64,000 nucleotides of DNA from Doryteuthis pealeii (Eukaryota; Mollusca; Cephalopoda; Myopsida; Loliginidae), in the NCBI GenBank assembly GCA_023376005.1, contig CM042145.1, positions 14,369,355 to 14,433,354 of the forward strand, in the 5' to 3' direction. The notes under the pieces are model-generated. The model did not search any database. It saw only the letters and a list, made by a program, of their open reading frames with translations, and was not told the origin of the DNA. Positions 11,171 to 20,700 of the stretch are shown here, piece after piece. The translations under genes were made by a program, and so were the position numbers. The number at the start of each line of letters is the position of its first letter. Position 1 is the first letter of the stretch.

Positions 11171-11279
11171 CAGACTTGTTCTTAATATTCTTTTATAAAG
11201 TCTTTAAATGCTGTTATAATCAAAATAAAAGTTTAGCAATTTCGGTGTAGTTTTTCCCTTTTATATATAGACTAGCAGT

Positions 11280-11420
11280 GGCTACCCGGCATCGCCTGGG
11301 TTGAGGAGGATTTTTTTAAGTTAGTCCGCAGATCCATTATTACTGGATCGTGAGTTGAATCCTCGTGGGATGCCCCATTTAAATCCCTATGTAAAAAAAC
11401 AGACCTTGCATTGATCCAGA
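11280..11420 (+). mobile_element. tRNA-like SINE fragment
   Basis: A box-B match GAGTTGAATCCTCG (about 11351) follows a tRNA-like TTAGTCCGCAGATCC segment. It is present in all three blocks (inverted near 21.0 kb, direct near 24.97 kb). No poly-A tail is seen. Confidence 0.4.
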
Positions 11421-11721
11421 CACTCTGAAAAGAAATGTTAATGTCTACTATCTAAAATATTAAATGAAAAAAAAATCCATGCTGTTATCATTCAAATTTT
11501 ATTTTTTAATTATCTTCACTAATATAAATCATACCTTTATTATTTTTGCTCAAAAACCAAGCCCTGGTGATATTTAATGTGTATATATATTTTACTTTGT
11601 CATTAATTGTATTATTTTCGAAGTTTCCTCTGAACATACATATACACACAACTGCCCTTTATATATGCATAGATAGAGAGATAATATGGACAGATTTTTT
11701 TTCTTTTTCTTTTTTACTTAC

Positions 11722-11883
11722 ATGATCCAAAAGAAACAGCAAACAAATCTTTGTATTTCTGGTTCCAACAAAGTGATGTAACAGACAAACGTTTTACTTT
11801 ATCAAAGGAAAATTTCCAAAGTGGCAGTAATGTGCCTTCCTGATCTCGATACTCATCAGATCTGTCTTCCCAATATTTAAAAT
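11722..11883 (-). CDS. DNAI1: DNAI1 exon F, intact copy (block A)
   Basis: A 162-nt exon with acceptor TTTCAG and donor GTAAGT. It enters in phase 1 and leaves in phase 1. With the flanking bases it codes [50 protein letters not shown] and SFGS. This is the highly conserved entry to the propeller in DNAI1 ([25 protein letters not shown]). The counterpart at 25340-25500 is one base short with internal indels, and the one at 20457-20629 is also broken, so this is the copy that preserves the reading frame into exon G. Confidence 0.94.
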
Positions 11884-11966
11884 CTGAAATAAAAAAATAA
11901 AATAGGAAATTTTGAGTGTGGTAACATATTCAATATGCTCTATGCTTTTTAACATTAAGTATTTTC

Positions 11967-12004
<38 letters not shown>

Positions 12005-12061
12005 AGGAGGTTAATACAGTGGGAAAGTAGACAAACACGGGATGTTATGGAAACTTGATGT

Positions 12062-12107
12062 TTATTGTCGATGGTGCAACGTTTCGGTCTCTTATTAGAC
12101 CATCTTC
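12062..12107 (-). ncRNA. Hammerhead-like motif, block A copy, helix III weakened
   Basis: On the minus strand CTGAAGA, a GGTCT/AGACC hairpin and GAAA follow in order, preceded by GTC. The helix III partner reads CATC instead of the CGTC seen at 26052-26097, which breaks one pair next to the cleavage site. It is otherwise the same motif as the block C copy. Confidence 0.5.
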
Positions 12108-12412
12108 AGGACTTGGATATAGTTCTTACTCCAATGATGGAAATTCTCAAAATGCTGAAAACGGAAGGTCGTCAGTAGGGGGGGTGTAGTTGGGGGTGGT
12201 TAGTGGATTCTTTTTCTCTTTGGAATGGGGAGTGCCATAACATCCCGGGTTTGTCTACTTTCTCCATATATATATATATATATATATATAAGGGTGGCTT
12301 ACCGGTGAATATGGGCACGATTGTTGGAGGTGCAAGGATCCAGGGGTTAAGTCCGCGATAAAACAAATACAAAGTAGTAGAGCTAATTTATTAAAGAAAT
12401 GGATACAATAGA

Positions 12413-12449
12413 AACCTACTCGAGTTTCATCGTTAGAATCATCAGGGTT
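12413..12449 (-). ncRNA. Hammerhead ribozyme motif with CTCGAG helix III (block A)
   Basis: Minus-strand order: AACC, CTGATGA, a 10-nt weak helix II, GAAA, CTCGAG, TA, GGTT. AACC/GGTT close helix I. ACTC/GAGT form a minimal helix III, so A15.1 faces U16.1 and cleavage would follow the A at position 17. All invariant core positions are present. It is in DNAI1 sense orientation within the exon E-F intron. Identical to 26413-26449. Confidence 0.65.
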
Positions 12450-12688
12450 AAATCCACTGAATTAATCGAGTTACCGATTAATTGCAGCTGATCACACGTA
12501 TGTTCATTGAATAAGATTGGGACACTTGTTTACTTTTTTTAAATCTCACCGGAAATTGTTTTTTCGTGGATATTAAAATGAAAGATGTAAATCAATTTGT
12601 GGGTATTTATTTTACTATGGTTGTTTAATAAAGTATGAGGCGCTCATAACCCATACTTTATTAAACTTTTTTAATTGCATAGTACACC

Positions 12689-12690
12689 AT

Positions 12691-12738
<48 letters not shown>
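12689..12738. repeat. (TA)n microsatellite
   Basis: One of many (TA)n tracts of 25-60 bp in the window; others in this block are near 11973-12000, 12268-12290, 13500-13520, 14116-14149, 14459-14487 and 15015-15052. Many abut foldback or ribozyme-bearing repeats. Confidence 0.95.
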
Positions 12739-12742
<4 letters not shown>

Positions 12743-13084
12743 TAGTGTAGCAGAGGTATAAAGTCAATGGCAGTTGGTAACTGATAGTTTCTTACGTATG
12801 TGATTTTCAAACCAATGCTTTATCAATGATATTGAACACAACTGAATAGACAAAATAAACTCATTTGTACATACAAAAAAAATTAACCTTTTATATACAT
12901 AATATACCTACAAGTGGTATTAAAAAGGAAAGAATGCACAAACTTGTGCCGACAGCTAGAACTATGCACATTAAAATAATTTTACTTATATATCCTTATT
13001 GCAAAGTAGCAGATTTTAACCAAAGAATGTTAAATTGAGCCAAAGAATAATAGTTTTTTTGTTTTCTTTATTCGAATTTGTTTA

Positions 13085-13140
13085 CTATGATGTCACAGTC
13101 CAGTATATTAGCCACTACGCCATGGGGAGTCTCCTGTGAG
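13085..13140 (-). mobile_element. tRNA-like SINE head fragment
   Basis: The minus strand reads CCATGGCGTAGTGGCTAATA then CTGGACTGTGAC, a tRNA-like box-A region similar to the plus-strand head at 39939-39980. Also present in blocks B (about 18835) and C (about 27105). Confidence 0.45.
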
Positions 13141-13302
13141 TGTGTGTATTTAAAAAGGAGAAAGGACATTGTTGCAATTAATAAGCCAATGTTTTTAACT
13201 CTATTAAGTAAACTGTTATATTCTGTATGTTAATATAATCATAAGCATTGTTTTGTCCAAGAGTTTTAATGGCAAAGGTTGCAAGAATTCAATAATACAA
13301 AC

Positions 13303-13387
13303 CTTGGGCAATATTATCATAAGTGTTTTGGTTCACTATTATTTCCATTATCATACTAGCAGTGACAATAACTGAAATGTCATCACT
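13303..13387 (-). pseudogene. DNAI1: Duplicated DNAI1 exon E' (block A copy)
   Basis: An 85-nt near-copy of exon E, located 1.4 kb further 3' in gene sense. It reads [28 protein letters not shown] plus one base, with no stop. The donor GTTTGT is the same as exon E's. The acceptor is TATAG with almost no pyrimidine tract, whereas exon E has TTTTTCTACAG. Three or more conserved residues are changed (MERM to MEII, DD to DN). It could be a decaying duplicate or a rarely used alternative exon; the poor acceptor favours decay. The same exon is at 27298-27382, and inverted near 18.56-18.65 kb. Confidence 0.75.
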
Positions 13388-13518
13388 CTATATTGCCCTG
13401 TTTGTTAATTCTCCTGAAACAATGTATATTGAGCTCTCACATCAGATTACCTGTACCATTACAGAAGAACTCCACATAAAATGGTTTCAACACCAAGAAC
13501 ATATATATATATATATAT

Positions 13519-14076
13519 TTGAAAAAACAAATGATGTTTATAATTGCTGACAGAAATCTGTTTCGACTGCTTTAATAGATCGGTCATCATCAAGAGCAAC
13601 ATACGAGAGAAAGACGGGATGAACAACCGTTAGAAGAAAGGGTAGAAACAAAACACTATTATTCAATGCTGGAATCTAAAAAAATGCGTGTTCTGTGTTA
13701 AAAATAAAATAAATTTTATTTTTAAAAAATCAGAAGAATTATAGTTCATAATAAAACTCAAAAAAATCAGAAGCATTATAGTTCAACCTTAAAAATCAGA
13801 AGCATTATAGTTCATAATAAAACTCAAAAGAGTTTTATTATGAACTATAATGCTTCTGATTTTTAAAAATAAAATTTATTTTATTTTTAACACAGAACAC
13901 GCATTTTTAAAAATTCCAGCATTGAATAATAGCGTTTTGATTGTACCCTTTCTTCTAACAGTTGTTCATCCCGTCTTTCTCTCGTATGTTGCTCTTGATG
14001 ATGACTGATCTATTAAAGTGGTCGAAACAGATTTCTGTCAGCAATTATAAACATCTTTTGTTTTTTCAAAAATGTT
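13519..14076. repeat. Large foldback element with hammerhead-like ends
   Basis: The two halves are inverted copies: TTGAAAAAACAAATGATG at 13519 answers CATCTTTTGTTTTTTCAA near 14057, and GACGGGATGAACAAC answers GTTGTTCATCCCGTC. Both outer ends carry GTTGCTC, TTGATGA, GAAA, ACAGATTTCTGTC and AGCAA. Helix I (TTGCT/AGCAA), helix III (ACAGA/TCTGT) and the GTC cleavage triplet are perfect, but the first core box reads CTTGATGA with one extra T. Copies: 27519-28010 and 17.93-18.43 kb (inverted). Confidence 0.7.
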
Positions 14077-14109
14077 AAATTCATACTGTCGGATTAATTT
14101 CCATCTATT

Positions 14110-14151
<42 letters not shown>

Positions 14152-14319
14152 TCTCCATACCCCTGGGGTTGAGCACTTTGGAGGTGATTTCGCTGATGAC
14201 CGTCAACTAAAGCGCAAACGCAACATTCTCCTCTAAAAAGGGGATGGAGCACTCTATGGTGGCCTTTACATACATACAGATGTGTGTATTAAAACAGTTA
14301 AAATCCCCTTTGCATTCTG

Positions 14320-14455
14320 TGGGTGATGATAGCTGAGTGGTTAAGCTGTCCGACTGATGCTGAATCGATCGGAGTTCTATCCCAGCTGTAGGTAGCTCAC
14401 AAAATATTTAGCCACACTGAAGAGACTTGATAAGTCGAAACACATGTCTGTGGAT

Positions 14456-14458
<3 letters not shown>
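14320..14458 (+). mobile_element. SINE with tRNA-like head and hammerhead tail (block A)
   Basis: A serine-tRNA-like head carries box A TAGCTGAGTGG (14331) and box-B-like GGAGTTCTATCCC (14369). About 30 nt further comes a complete hammerhead motif (14412-14453), and then GATGAC and (TA)n. No coding capacity. The same architecture is seen at 40632-40770 and 50106-50252. In block C (28220-28357) one core base is changed. Confidence 0.65.
14412..14453 (+). ncRNA. Hammerhead ribozyme motif, best in window
   Basis: Order: CCACA, CTGAAGA, GACTT-GAT-AAGTC, GAAA, CACATG, TC, TGTGG. Helix I pairs CCACA with TGTGG (5 bp). Helix II pairs GACTT with AAGTC, including the favoured G10.1-C11.1. Helix III is the minimal ACA/TGT with A15.1 opposite U16.1, and C17 is the cleavage base. 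Every invariant core position is present. Minimal helix III is usual in retroelement-borne type I hammerheads, which often act as dimers. It is antisense to DNAI1. Activity is untested. Confidence 0.72.
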
Positions 14459-14490
<32 letters not shown>

Positions 14491-14770
14491 ATGAACAAAA
14501 AGTGATAAGACTAACAGGAATATTTCTTTTATGTCATTTTTTTTTAATTGTTCTCAACTAGTTTCAACCTTAGGTCATTGTCAGAAGAAAATTTCCTCTG
14601 AAAGAAATTGTTTTTGAAAGTTTAAAAAAAAAGTTTTCAAAGTGTTTGACAAGCCGCAAAAGAATTGAGCAGAAAAAATGTACCTGTAAAAGTGACAAGT
14701 CCATTTGTTGAGTGAAAACCATCTTAAGAGTTTTAATGGCAAAAGTGTATGAGAATTCAATAATACAAAC

Positions 14771-14855
14771 CTTGAGCAATGTCATCATAAGTGTTTTGGT
14801 TCACCATTCTTTCCATTATCATACCAGCAGTGACAATAACTGAAATGTCATCACT
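14771..14855 (-). CDS. DNAI1: DNAI1 exon E (block A copy)
   Basis: An 85-nt exon, acceptor TTTTTCTACAG, donor GTTTGT, phase 0 to 1. It codes [14 protein letters not shown] then [30 protein letters not shown] is a signature stretch of DNAI1 just before the WD40 domain. It is identical to the copy at 28681-28765. Only one copy can be used: exon F ends in phase 1 while exons X and E begin in phase 0, so an X-E-F-X-E-F order would break the frame. Confidence 0.9.
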
Positions 14856-15011
14856 CTGTAGAAAAACAAAACAAAAAAAACATTTACACAGGATAGGTTA
14901 CAAGGTAGAAGTTAGCCGGCTTTAGTTGGCACCCATAAATTGTCCCGAGGACTCATTCAAAGCTAATATGTGCGTCCAAGGATGCACTAAATCAAAAAGC
15001 TATCAGCATCA

Positions 15012-15055
<44 letters not shown>

Positions 15056-15227
15056 TAGATAGATAGATCTTGCACAACAGAAACAACAGGTTCTTAATTC
15101 ATCTAGCATGTATTTACAAACCCCTCCACACGAGGATGCGACAAGGTGAATATCTAAGTAGAGTTTAAAAGGTTTGAATTCAGAAGTTTTCCTTCTAGAA
15201 CGGTTGCCATATCAAGGTTAACTCTTT

Positions 15228-15430
15228 GCTTACTTTAAACTGCTCACAGCGGCTCTCCCACTGCTGTGATCCTACCGTAAACCACTGGCAGCTACTCCTG
15301 CACATGTCACTTGTTTACACTGAAAAATCATTATGTGAATACCCACGCCATCTTCTGTTTTATCAGTGAACCAACCTCAATACTGGTATTTGATCCTTTT
15401 TGCAATAGGAAACCAAAAATACCAAGAAAA
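15228..15430. other. Block A-specific insertion
   Basis: This stretch is absent from the matching place in block C (about 29418) and interrupts the SINE body that recurs at 1.04 kb and 62.5 kb. It marks A and C as different alleles or copies. Confidence 0.55.
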
Positions 15431-15656
15431 TTTGGTACAGCCGGGGAGGGTGGGGGGGGGAATTTGGTAGTCAAAGAGTTAAAAAGCCCAGACTGTCCTA
15501 CTATTTAACCATAGTTAGGAGGGAGAATAGTTGGATGCATACCTTTCCCAAGGGTATTAGCGCTATATGAAATACAGCCAGTCTCGTAATGTTCACATTT
15601 ATAAAAAATTTAAAAAATTTAATTACTCCATTAAATATTTTTTAGATGGACTAAAC

Positions 15657-15962
15657 CAGTGCTTCTCAACCTTTTTCGGCTTATGGACCATTTTTTATTC
15701 AAAAAATTCCCATGGACCAATCCTACTTTTACTTTTAAGCTAGCACACGTGTTAAAGTAAGACAAGACAATTCATTTTCCGCTGATCGACGTGCACTTAA
15801 ATAGAGATTTTCAACTGGGGAGGTTCATTATAAGAAGTGCTAAATTAGTTAAATTTTTGTGAAATGGCTAAAACATTTTTGTGGCTTCGAACTCTCTGTG
15901 GACCACTAGAAATGTTCTGTGGACCACAGATGGTCCAGCTGGACCACGTTGAGAATCACTTG
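15657..15962. mobile_element. hAT-type MITE (block A)
   Basis: The ends are CAGTGCTTCTCAACC and, inverted, CAAGTGATTCTCAACG. The flanking 8-bp target duplication is GACTAAAC / GTCTAAAC with one mismatch. CAG-type ends plus 8-bp duplication are diagnostic of the hAT superfamily. 306 bp, non-coding. The allele in block C is 29719-30027. Confidence 0.85.
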
Positions 15963-16718
15963 TCTAAACAACTGATGAAGGCTAACTATTCTTAAGATTT
16001 AGAAATTTAGGTGATAAGCATATATTGAACTTCTGAGTCATAATTTTATTTGTATTTTCTGCTTTTAGATAAATACCCTCCTTGTACAATGTTATTTTTG
16101 ACTACAGAGTTTCAACGCTGTAGATTTTGATGATAAATAATTACTAATAATATCTTCTTGATTGTATGATTACCACAAGTAATAATAGTTATGCATATAC
16201 AATTCAAATAAATTAAACAAATTAAAAAAAGAGATAACATTTAATTTTTCTATTAAATATTTTTATATGGACCAAACGACTGATGAAGAATCCAAGTATT
16301 TTTAAGATTTAGAAATTTAGAGGATAATTGAACTTGGGTCGACGAGTCCATTTCCTGTGACTCTAACAAGAGTCTAAGCATGTTTTGAACTTCTGAGTCA
16401 CAATTTTATTTGTATTCTTTGCTTTTTAATTAATAGAGACACTAGATATTGCATAGATATACAGTGATGCTGATAGCTTTTTAATTCAATGTTTCCTGGG
16501 ATGCATGGATTTGATTTGAGTCCCCAGGAAATTTTATAGGTCCCAACAAAAGTTTCTTAATAAATTGTAGAGTTTTTATCTATGAACAACTAAAGCCGTC
16601 TACCCCACCCCACCTTGTACCCCATACTGTGTAATTCATTTCCAAGAAAATATTTAAATGTATTATTGTTAGCTTGAAATGGTGGTGGAAGAAAAACTGT
16701 GATATATATATATATAAT

Positions 16719-16757
<39 letters not shown>

Positions 16758-17056
16758 CATTGGTATGCTTGGTATGAAGGAATATATTTAGTTGAGTCCC
16801 CACTATTAGCATTAGTATATCCATGATATACTAACACTGAACACAATGGGAGGAAAGCCAAGATATATGCATTTGTACATACAAGAACATTTAACCTTTT
16901 ATATACATAATATACTTACCAATGGTATTAATGGAATGTTTAGTCATTATAATATCTACAGAAAAAATCAATCTGATGTTGAATATTTTCATGTTATCTT
17001 CCTGGCATTTGGATTACCCCCCTCCCCCAAAATTTGTAGCAAGAGTTCCAATTCAC

Positions 17057-17144
17057 CTGAGATTCAATATTGGTCAGCTTCTTCTTCACTGTTCTTCTTC
17101 CTTTTTCCCAGCATGCCCTTTCTTTTCTTTTTCTTTTTCTCCAG
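17057..17144 (-). pseudogene. DNAI1: DNAI1 exon X, frameshifted copy (block A)
   Basis: This is the counterpart of the intact 90-nt exon at 31100-31189. It is 88 nt long: one A is missing from a run and one T is missing in the ACATGTG context, so the frame does not survive to the donor. It lies in the indel-rich right end of block A close to the N gap, so sequencing error is the likeliest cause. Confidence 0.8.
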
Positions 17145-17342
17145 CTGAATTGGAGAGTGACAAGAAAGAGAAGAAAAAAAGAAAGAAAGAAAGAAAGAAA
17201 TCAGCTTTTTATTAGCATTCATTAAAACCTCACAATGTACATTGTTATTCTGGAAATATTATCTTCATTTTAGTTGTTTATTTCAGAACATTTTTAGCAA
17301 GATCATCTTCTGCCATATGACATTGTATGATATATGAAAATA

Positions 17343-17696
17343 CGAGGGCAAGTCAAAAAGTAATGCCATTTTGTATCATACATCAAAATGAAGCTGGTCT
17401 TCTGTGGATCACATCCCTACTCCTCCACATAGTGTTCCACCTTTGAATGAGAGCATGTATCCCTGTCTCTTAAAAAATTCTGTTGACTGCTCTTTGAGCC
17501 ACTTCTTCACTACAGATTTCACTTCCTTGTCACTGGAATAATGTTGCCTCTCAAACCCTCTTTCATGGGGCTGAGGAGATGATAGTCTGAAGACGCTAAA
17601 TCAGGTAAGTATGGAGGATGTGGTAAAGTTGTCCACCCGAATGAGGTGATTTTCCCTCCCTTGTCCTGATGCTGTGTGTGATGCAGAAGAAGGAAT
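17343..17696 (-). mobile_element. Mariner remnant truncated by the gap (block A)
   Basis: It starts at a TA dinucleotide with CGAGGGCAAGTCAAAAAG and matches the complete element at 31399-31885 until the N run cuts it. Confidence 0.8.
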
Positions 17697-17796
17697 NNNN
17701 NNNNNNNNNNNNNNNNNNNNNNNNNNNNNNNNNNNNNNNNNNNNNNNNNNNNNNNNNNNNNNNNNNNNNNNNNNNNNNNNNNNNNNNNNNNNNNNN
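17697..17796. other. Assembly gap of 100 N
   Basis: Exactly 100 N, the conventional size for a gap of unknown length. It separates block A from inverted block B. Confidence 1.
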
Positions 17797-20700
17797 GAGG
17801 TGCTCCATCCCCTTTTTTAGAGGAACGTTGCGTTACGCTTTAGTGACGGTCAGTGCTCACCCCAGGGGTATGGAGAGCAATGTATAATGTATATATATAT
17901 GAAAAATAGATGGATTAATCTGACAGTATGAATTTAACATTTTTGAAAAAACGAAGAATGTTTATAATTGCTGACAGAAATCTGTTTCGACAATTAATAG
18001 ATCAGTCATCATCAAGGCAACAATAACGAGAAGAAAGACGGGAATGAACACTGTTAAAGAAATGGGTACAATCAAAATGCTATTATTCAATGCTGGAATT
18101 TTTTTTAAAATACGGTGTTCTCTTTGATTTTATTATGACTTATAATGCTTCTGATTTTTAAAGGTTGAACTATAATGCTTCTGATTTTTTTGAGTTTTAT
18201 TATGAACTATATTTCTTTCTGATTTTAAAAATAAAATTTATTTTATTTTAACACAGAACACCAGCATTTTTAAATCAGCATTGAATAAAGTGTTTTGTTT
18301 CTACCGCTTTCTTCTAACGGTTGTTCATCCGTCTTTCTCTCATAGTTGCTCTTGATGATGACCGATCTATTAAAGCAGTCGAAACAGATTTTCTGTCAGC
18401 ATTATAAAACATCATTTGTTTTTTCAAATATATACCTAATATATATATATGTTCTTGGCGTGTTGAACCATTTATGTGGAGTTCTTCTGTAAATGGTACA
18501 AGGTAATCTGATGTGAGAGGCTCAATATACATTGTTCAGGGAATTAACAAACAGGGCAATATGGTGATGACATTTCAGTTATTGTCACTGCTAAGTATGA
18601 TAATGGAAATAATAGTGACAAAACACTTATGATAAATATTGGCCCAAGGTTTGTATCTATTGAATTCTCCGCAACTTTGCTCCATTAAAACTACTTGGAC
18701 AAAACATGCTTATGATTATATTAAACATACAGAATATAACAGTTTTTACTTAATAGAGTTAAAAACATTGGCTTATTAATTTGGCAAACAATGTCCTTCT
18801 CCTTTTTTAATACACACACTCACAGGAGACTCCCCCATGGCGTAGTGCTAATATACTGGACTGTGACATCATAGTAAATCAAATTCGATAAAAAAAAAAA
18901 AAAACTATTATTCTTTGGTTCAATTTAACAATTCTTGGTAAATCTGCTACTTTGCAATAAGGATCTATAATAAATTTTTTTTAATGTGCATAGTTCTAGG
19001 CTGTCGGGCACAAGTGTGCATTCTTTCCCTTTTAATACCACTTGGTAGGTATATTATAGTTATATAAAGGTTTAATTTTTTTGTATGTACAATGAGTTTA
19101 TTTTGTCTATTTAGTTGTGGTTCAATACATTGATAAAGCATTGGTTTGAAAATCAACATACGTAAGAAACTATCAGTTACGCTAACTGCATTGACATTTA
19201 TACCCTGGCTAGTCAGCTAACATTTAAATATATATATATTATATATATATATATAATATATATATATATTTGTTTATGGTGTACTTGCAATTAAAAAAGT
19301 TTAATAAAAGTATGGTTATGAGCCCGCCTCATACTTTATTAAACAACATAGTAAAATAATACACACAAATTGATTTACATCTTTCATTTTAATAATCCCG
19401 AAACATTTCCGGTGAGATTTAAAAGTAAACAAGTGTCAATCTTATTCATGAACATATGTGTATTCAGGCTGCAATAAATCGTAACTCGATTAATTCAGTG
19501 GATTTAACCCTGATGATCTAACGATAAACTCGAAGTAGCGTTTCTATTGTTATCCATTTCTTAATAAATTAGGCTCTACTTTGTATTTGTTTTATCGCGG
19601 ATTAACCCCTGGATCCTTGCAATCCTACAATCGTGCCCATATCACGCGTAAGCACCCTTATATATATTATATTATATATATAATATATATGTATATATAT
19701 AGGAGAATAGTAGCCAAACCCGGGATGTTATGGCACTCCCATTCCAAAGAGAAAAAGATCCACTACCACCCAACCTACACCCCCCTACTGACGAACCTTG
19801 CCATTTTCAGGCATTTTGAGAATTTCATCATTTGAGTAAGAACTATATCCAAGTCCTGAAGATGGTCCTAAATAAGAGACCGAAACGTTGCCAACCGTCG
19901 ACGAATAAACCATCAAGGTTTTCCATAACATCCGTGTTTGTTACTTTTCTCCCACATACTGTCGGATTACCTCCTCACATTTCCTACCATATATATATAT
20001 ATATATTAATATAGGTTATATGTAAAACAAAATTTTTTTGCGATGAAACAAAGAAAATACAATGCTCAATCACAGTTTGTAAGAGCTAATTTTATTTATT
20101 TTACAATTTTCAAAGATTGTTCATTATCAAACGACCGCGGTTTCATGCAAAGCAATCATCAGGTTGAGAGCAAGATCCAATGGGTTTGTTGGTGGTTTCT
20201 TTCTCAACGTCCATTTGAGTAAAGAACCGACAACAAACACCATTGATCTTGCTCCCTCAACTGATCATTGCTTTGGCATGGAAACCGCGGTCGTTGAATA
20301 TTGACATGATATGAAACATGTAAAATAAATAAATATATATATATATATATATATATAATTATATAATAAGTGAAAATTTTAATGTTAAAAAAGCCATAAG
20401 AGCATATTGAATTGTTACCACAACTCAAAATTTCCTATTTATTTTTTTTATTTCAGATTTTAAATATTGGGAAGACAGATCTGATGAGATATCGAGATCA
20501 GGAAGGCAAACATTACTGCCCTTTGGGAAAATTTTCCGTTTGAATAAAGTAAAACCGTTGTTGTCTGTTACATCAACTTTTTGAATCAGAAATACAAAGA
20601 TTTATTTGCTTGTTTTTCTTTTGGATCATGTAAGTAAAAAAGAAAAAGAAAAAAAATCTGTCCATATTATTCTATCTATCTATGACATATATAGAGGGCA

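Larger units (their letters stand above)
9385..17696 (+). repeat. Large duplicated block, copy A (haplotype 1)
   Basis: This block is repeated in direct orientation at 23034-31743 (copy C), and its left part is repeated inverted at 17797-23033 (copy B). It ends at an N gap. Copy A lacks the foldback insert found in B and C near 25.6 kb and in B near 20.1 kb. It has extra sequence of its own at 13823-13905, 14182-14200 and 15228-15430. Its right end is indel-rich (exon X is frameshifted), while its left part, including exon F, reads cleanly. Confidence 0.85.

Noticed and set aside
15964..16320. CTGATGAAG ... TTTAGAAAT patterns at 15970 and 16280 (and 30040, 30345) as hammerheads
   Set aside because: CTGATGA and GAAA are in order, but helices I and III do not pair and no NUH triplet follows in position.
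18556..20629. An antisense gene on the plus strand carrying DNAI1 exon-like segments
   Set aside because: It is the inverted block B. The exon segments have many indels and match block C, so it is a copy and not a second gene.
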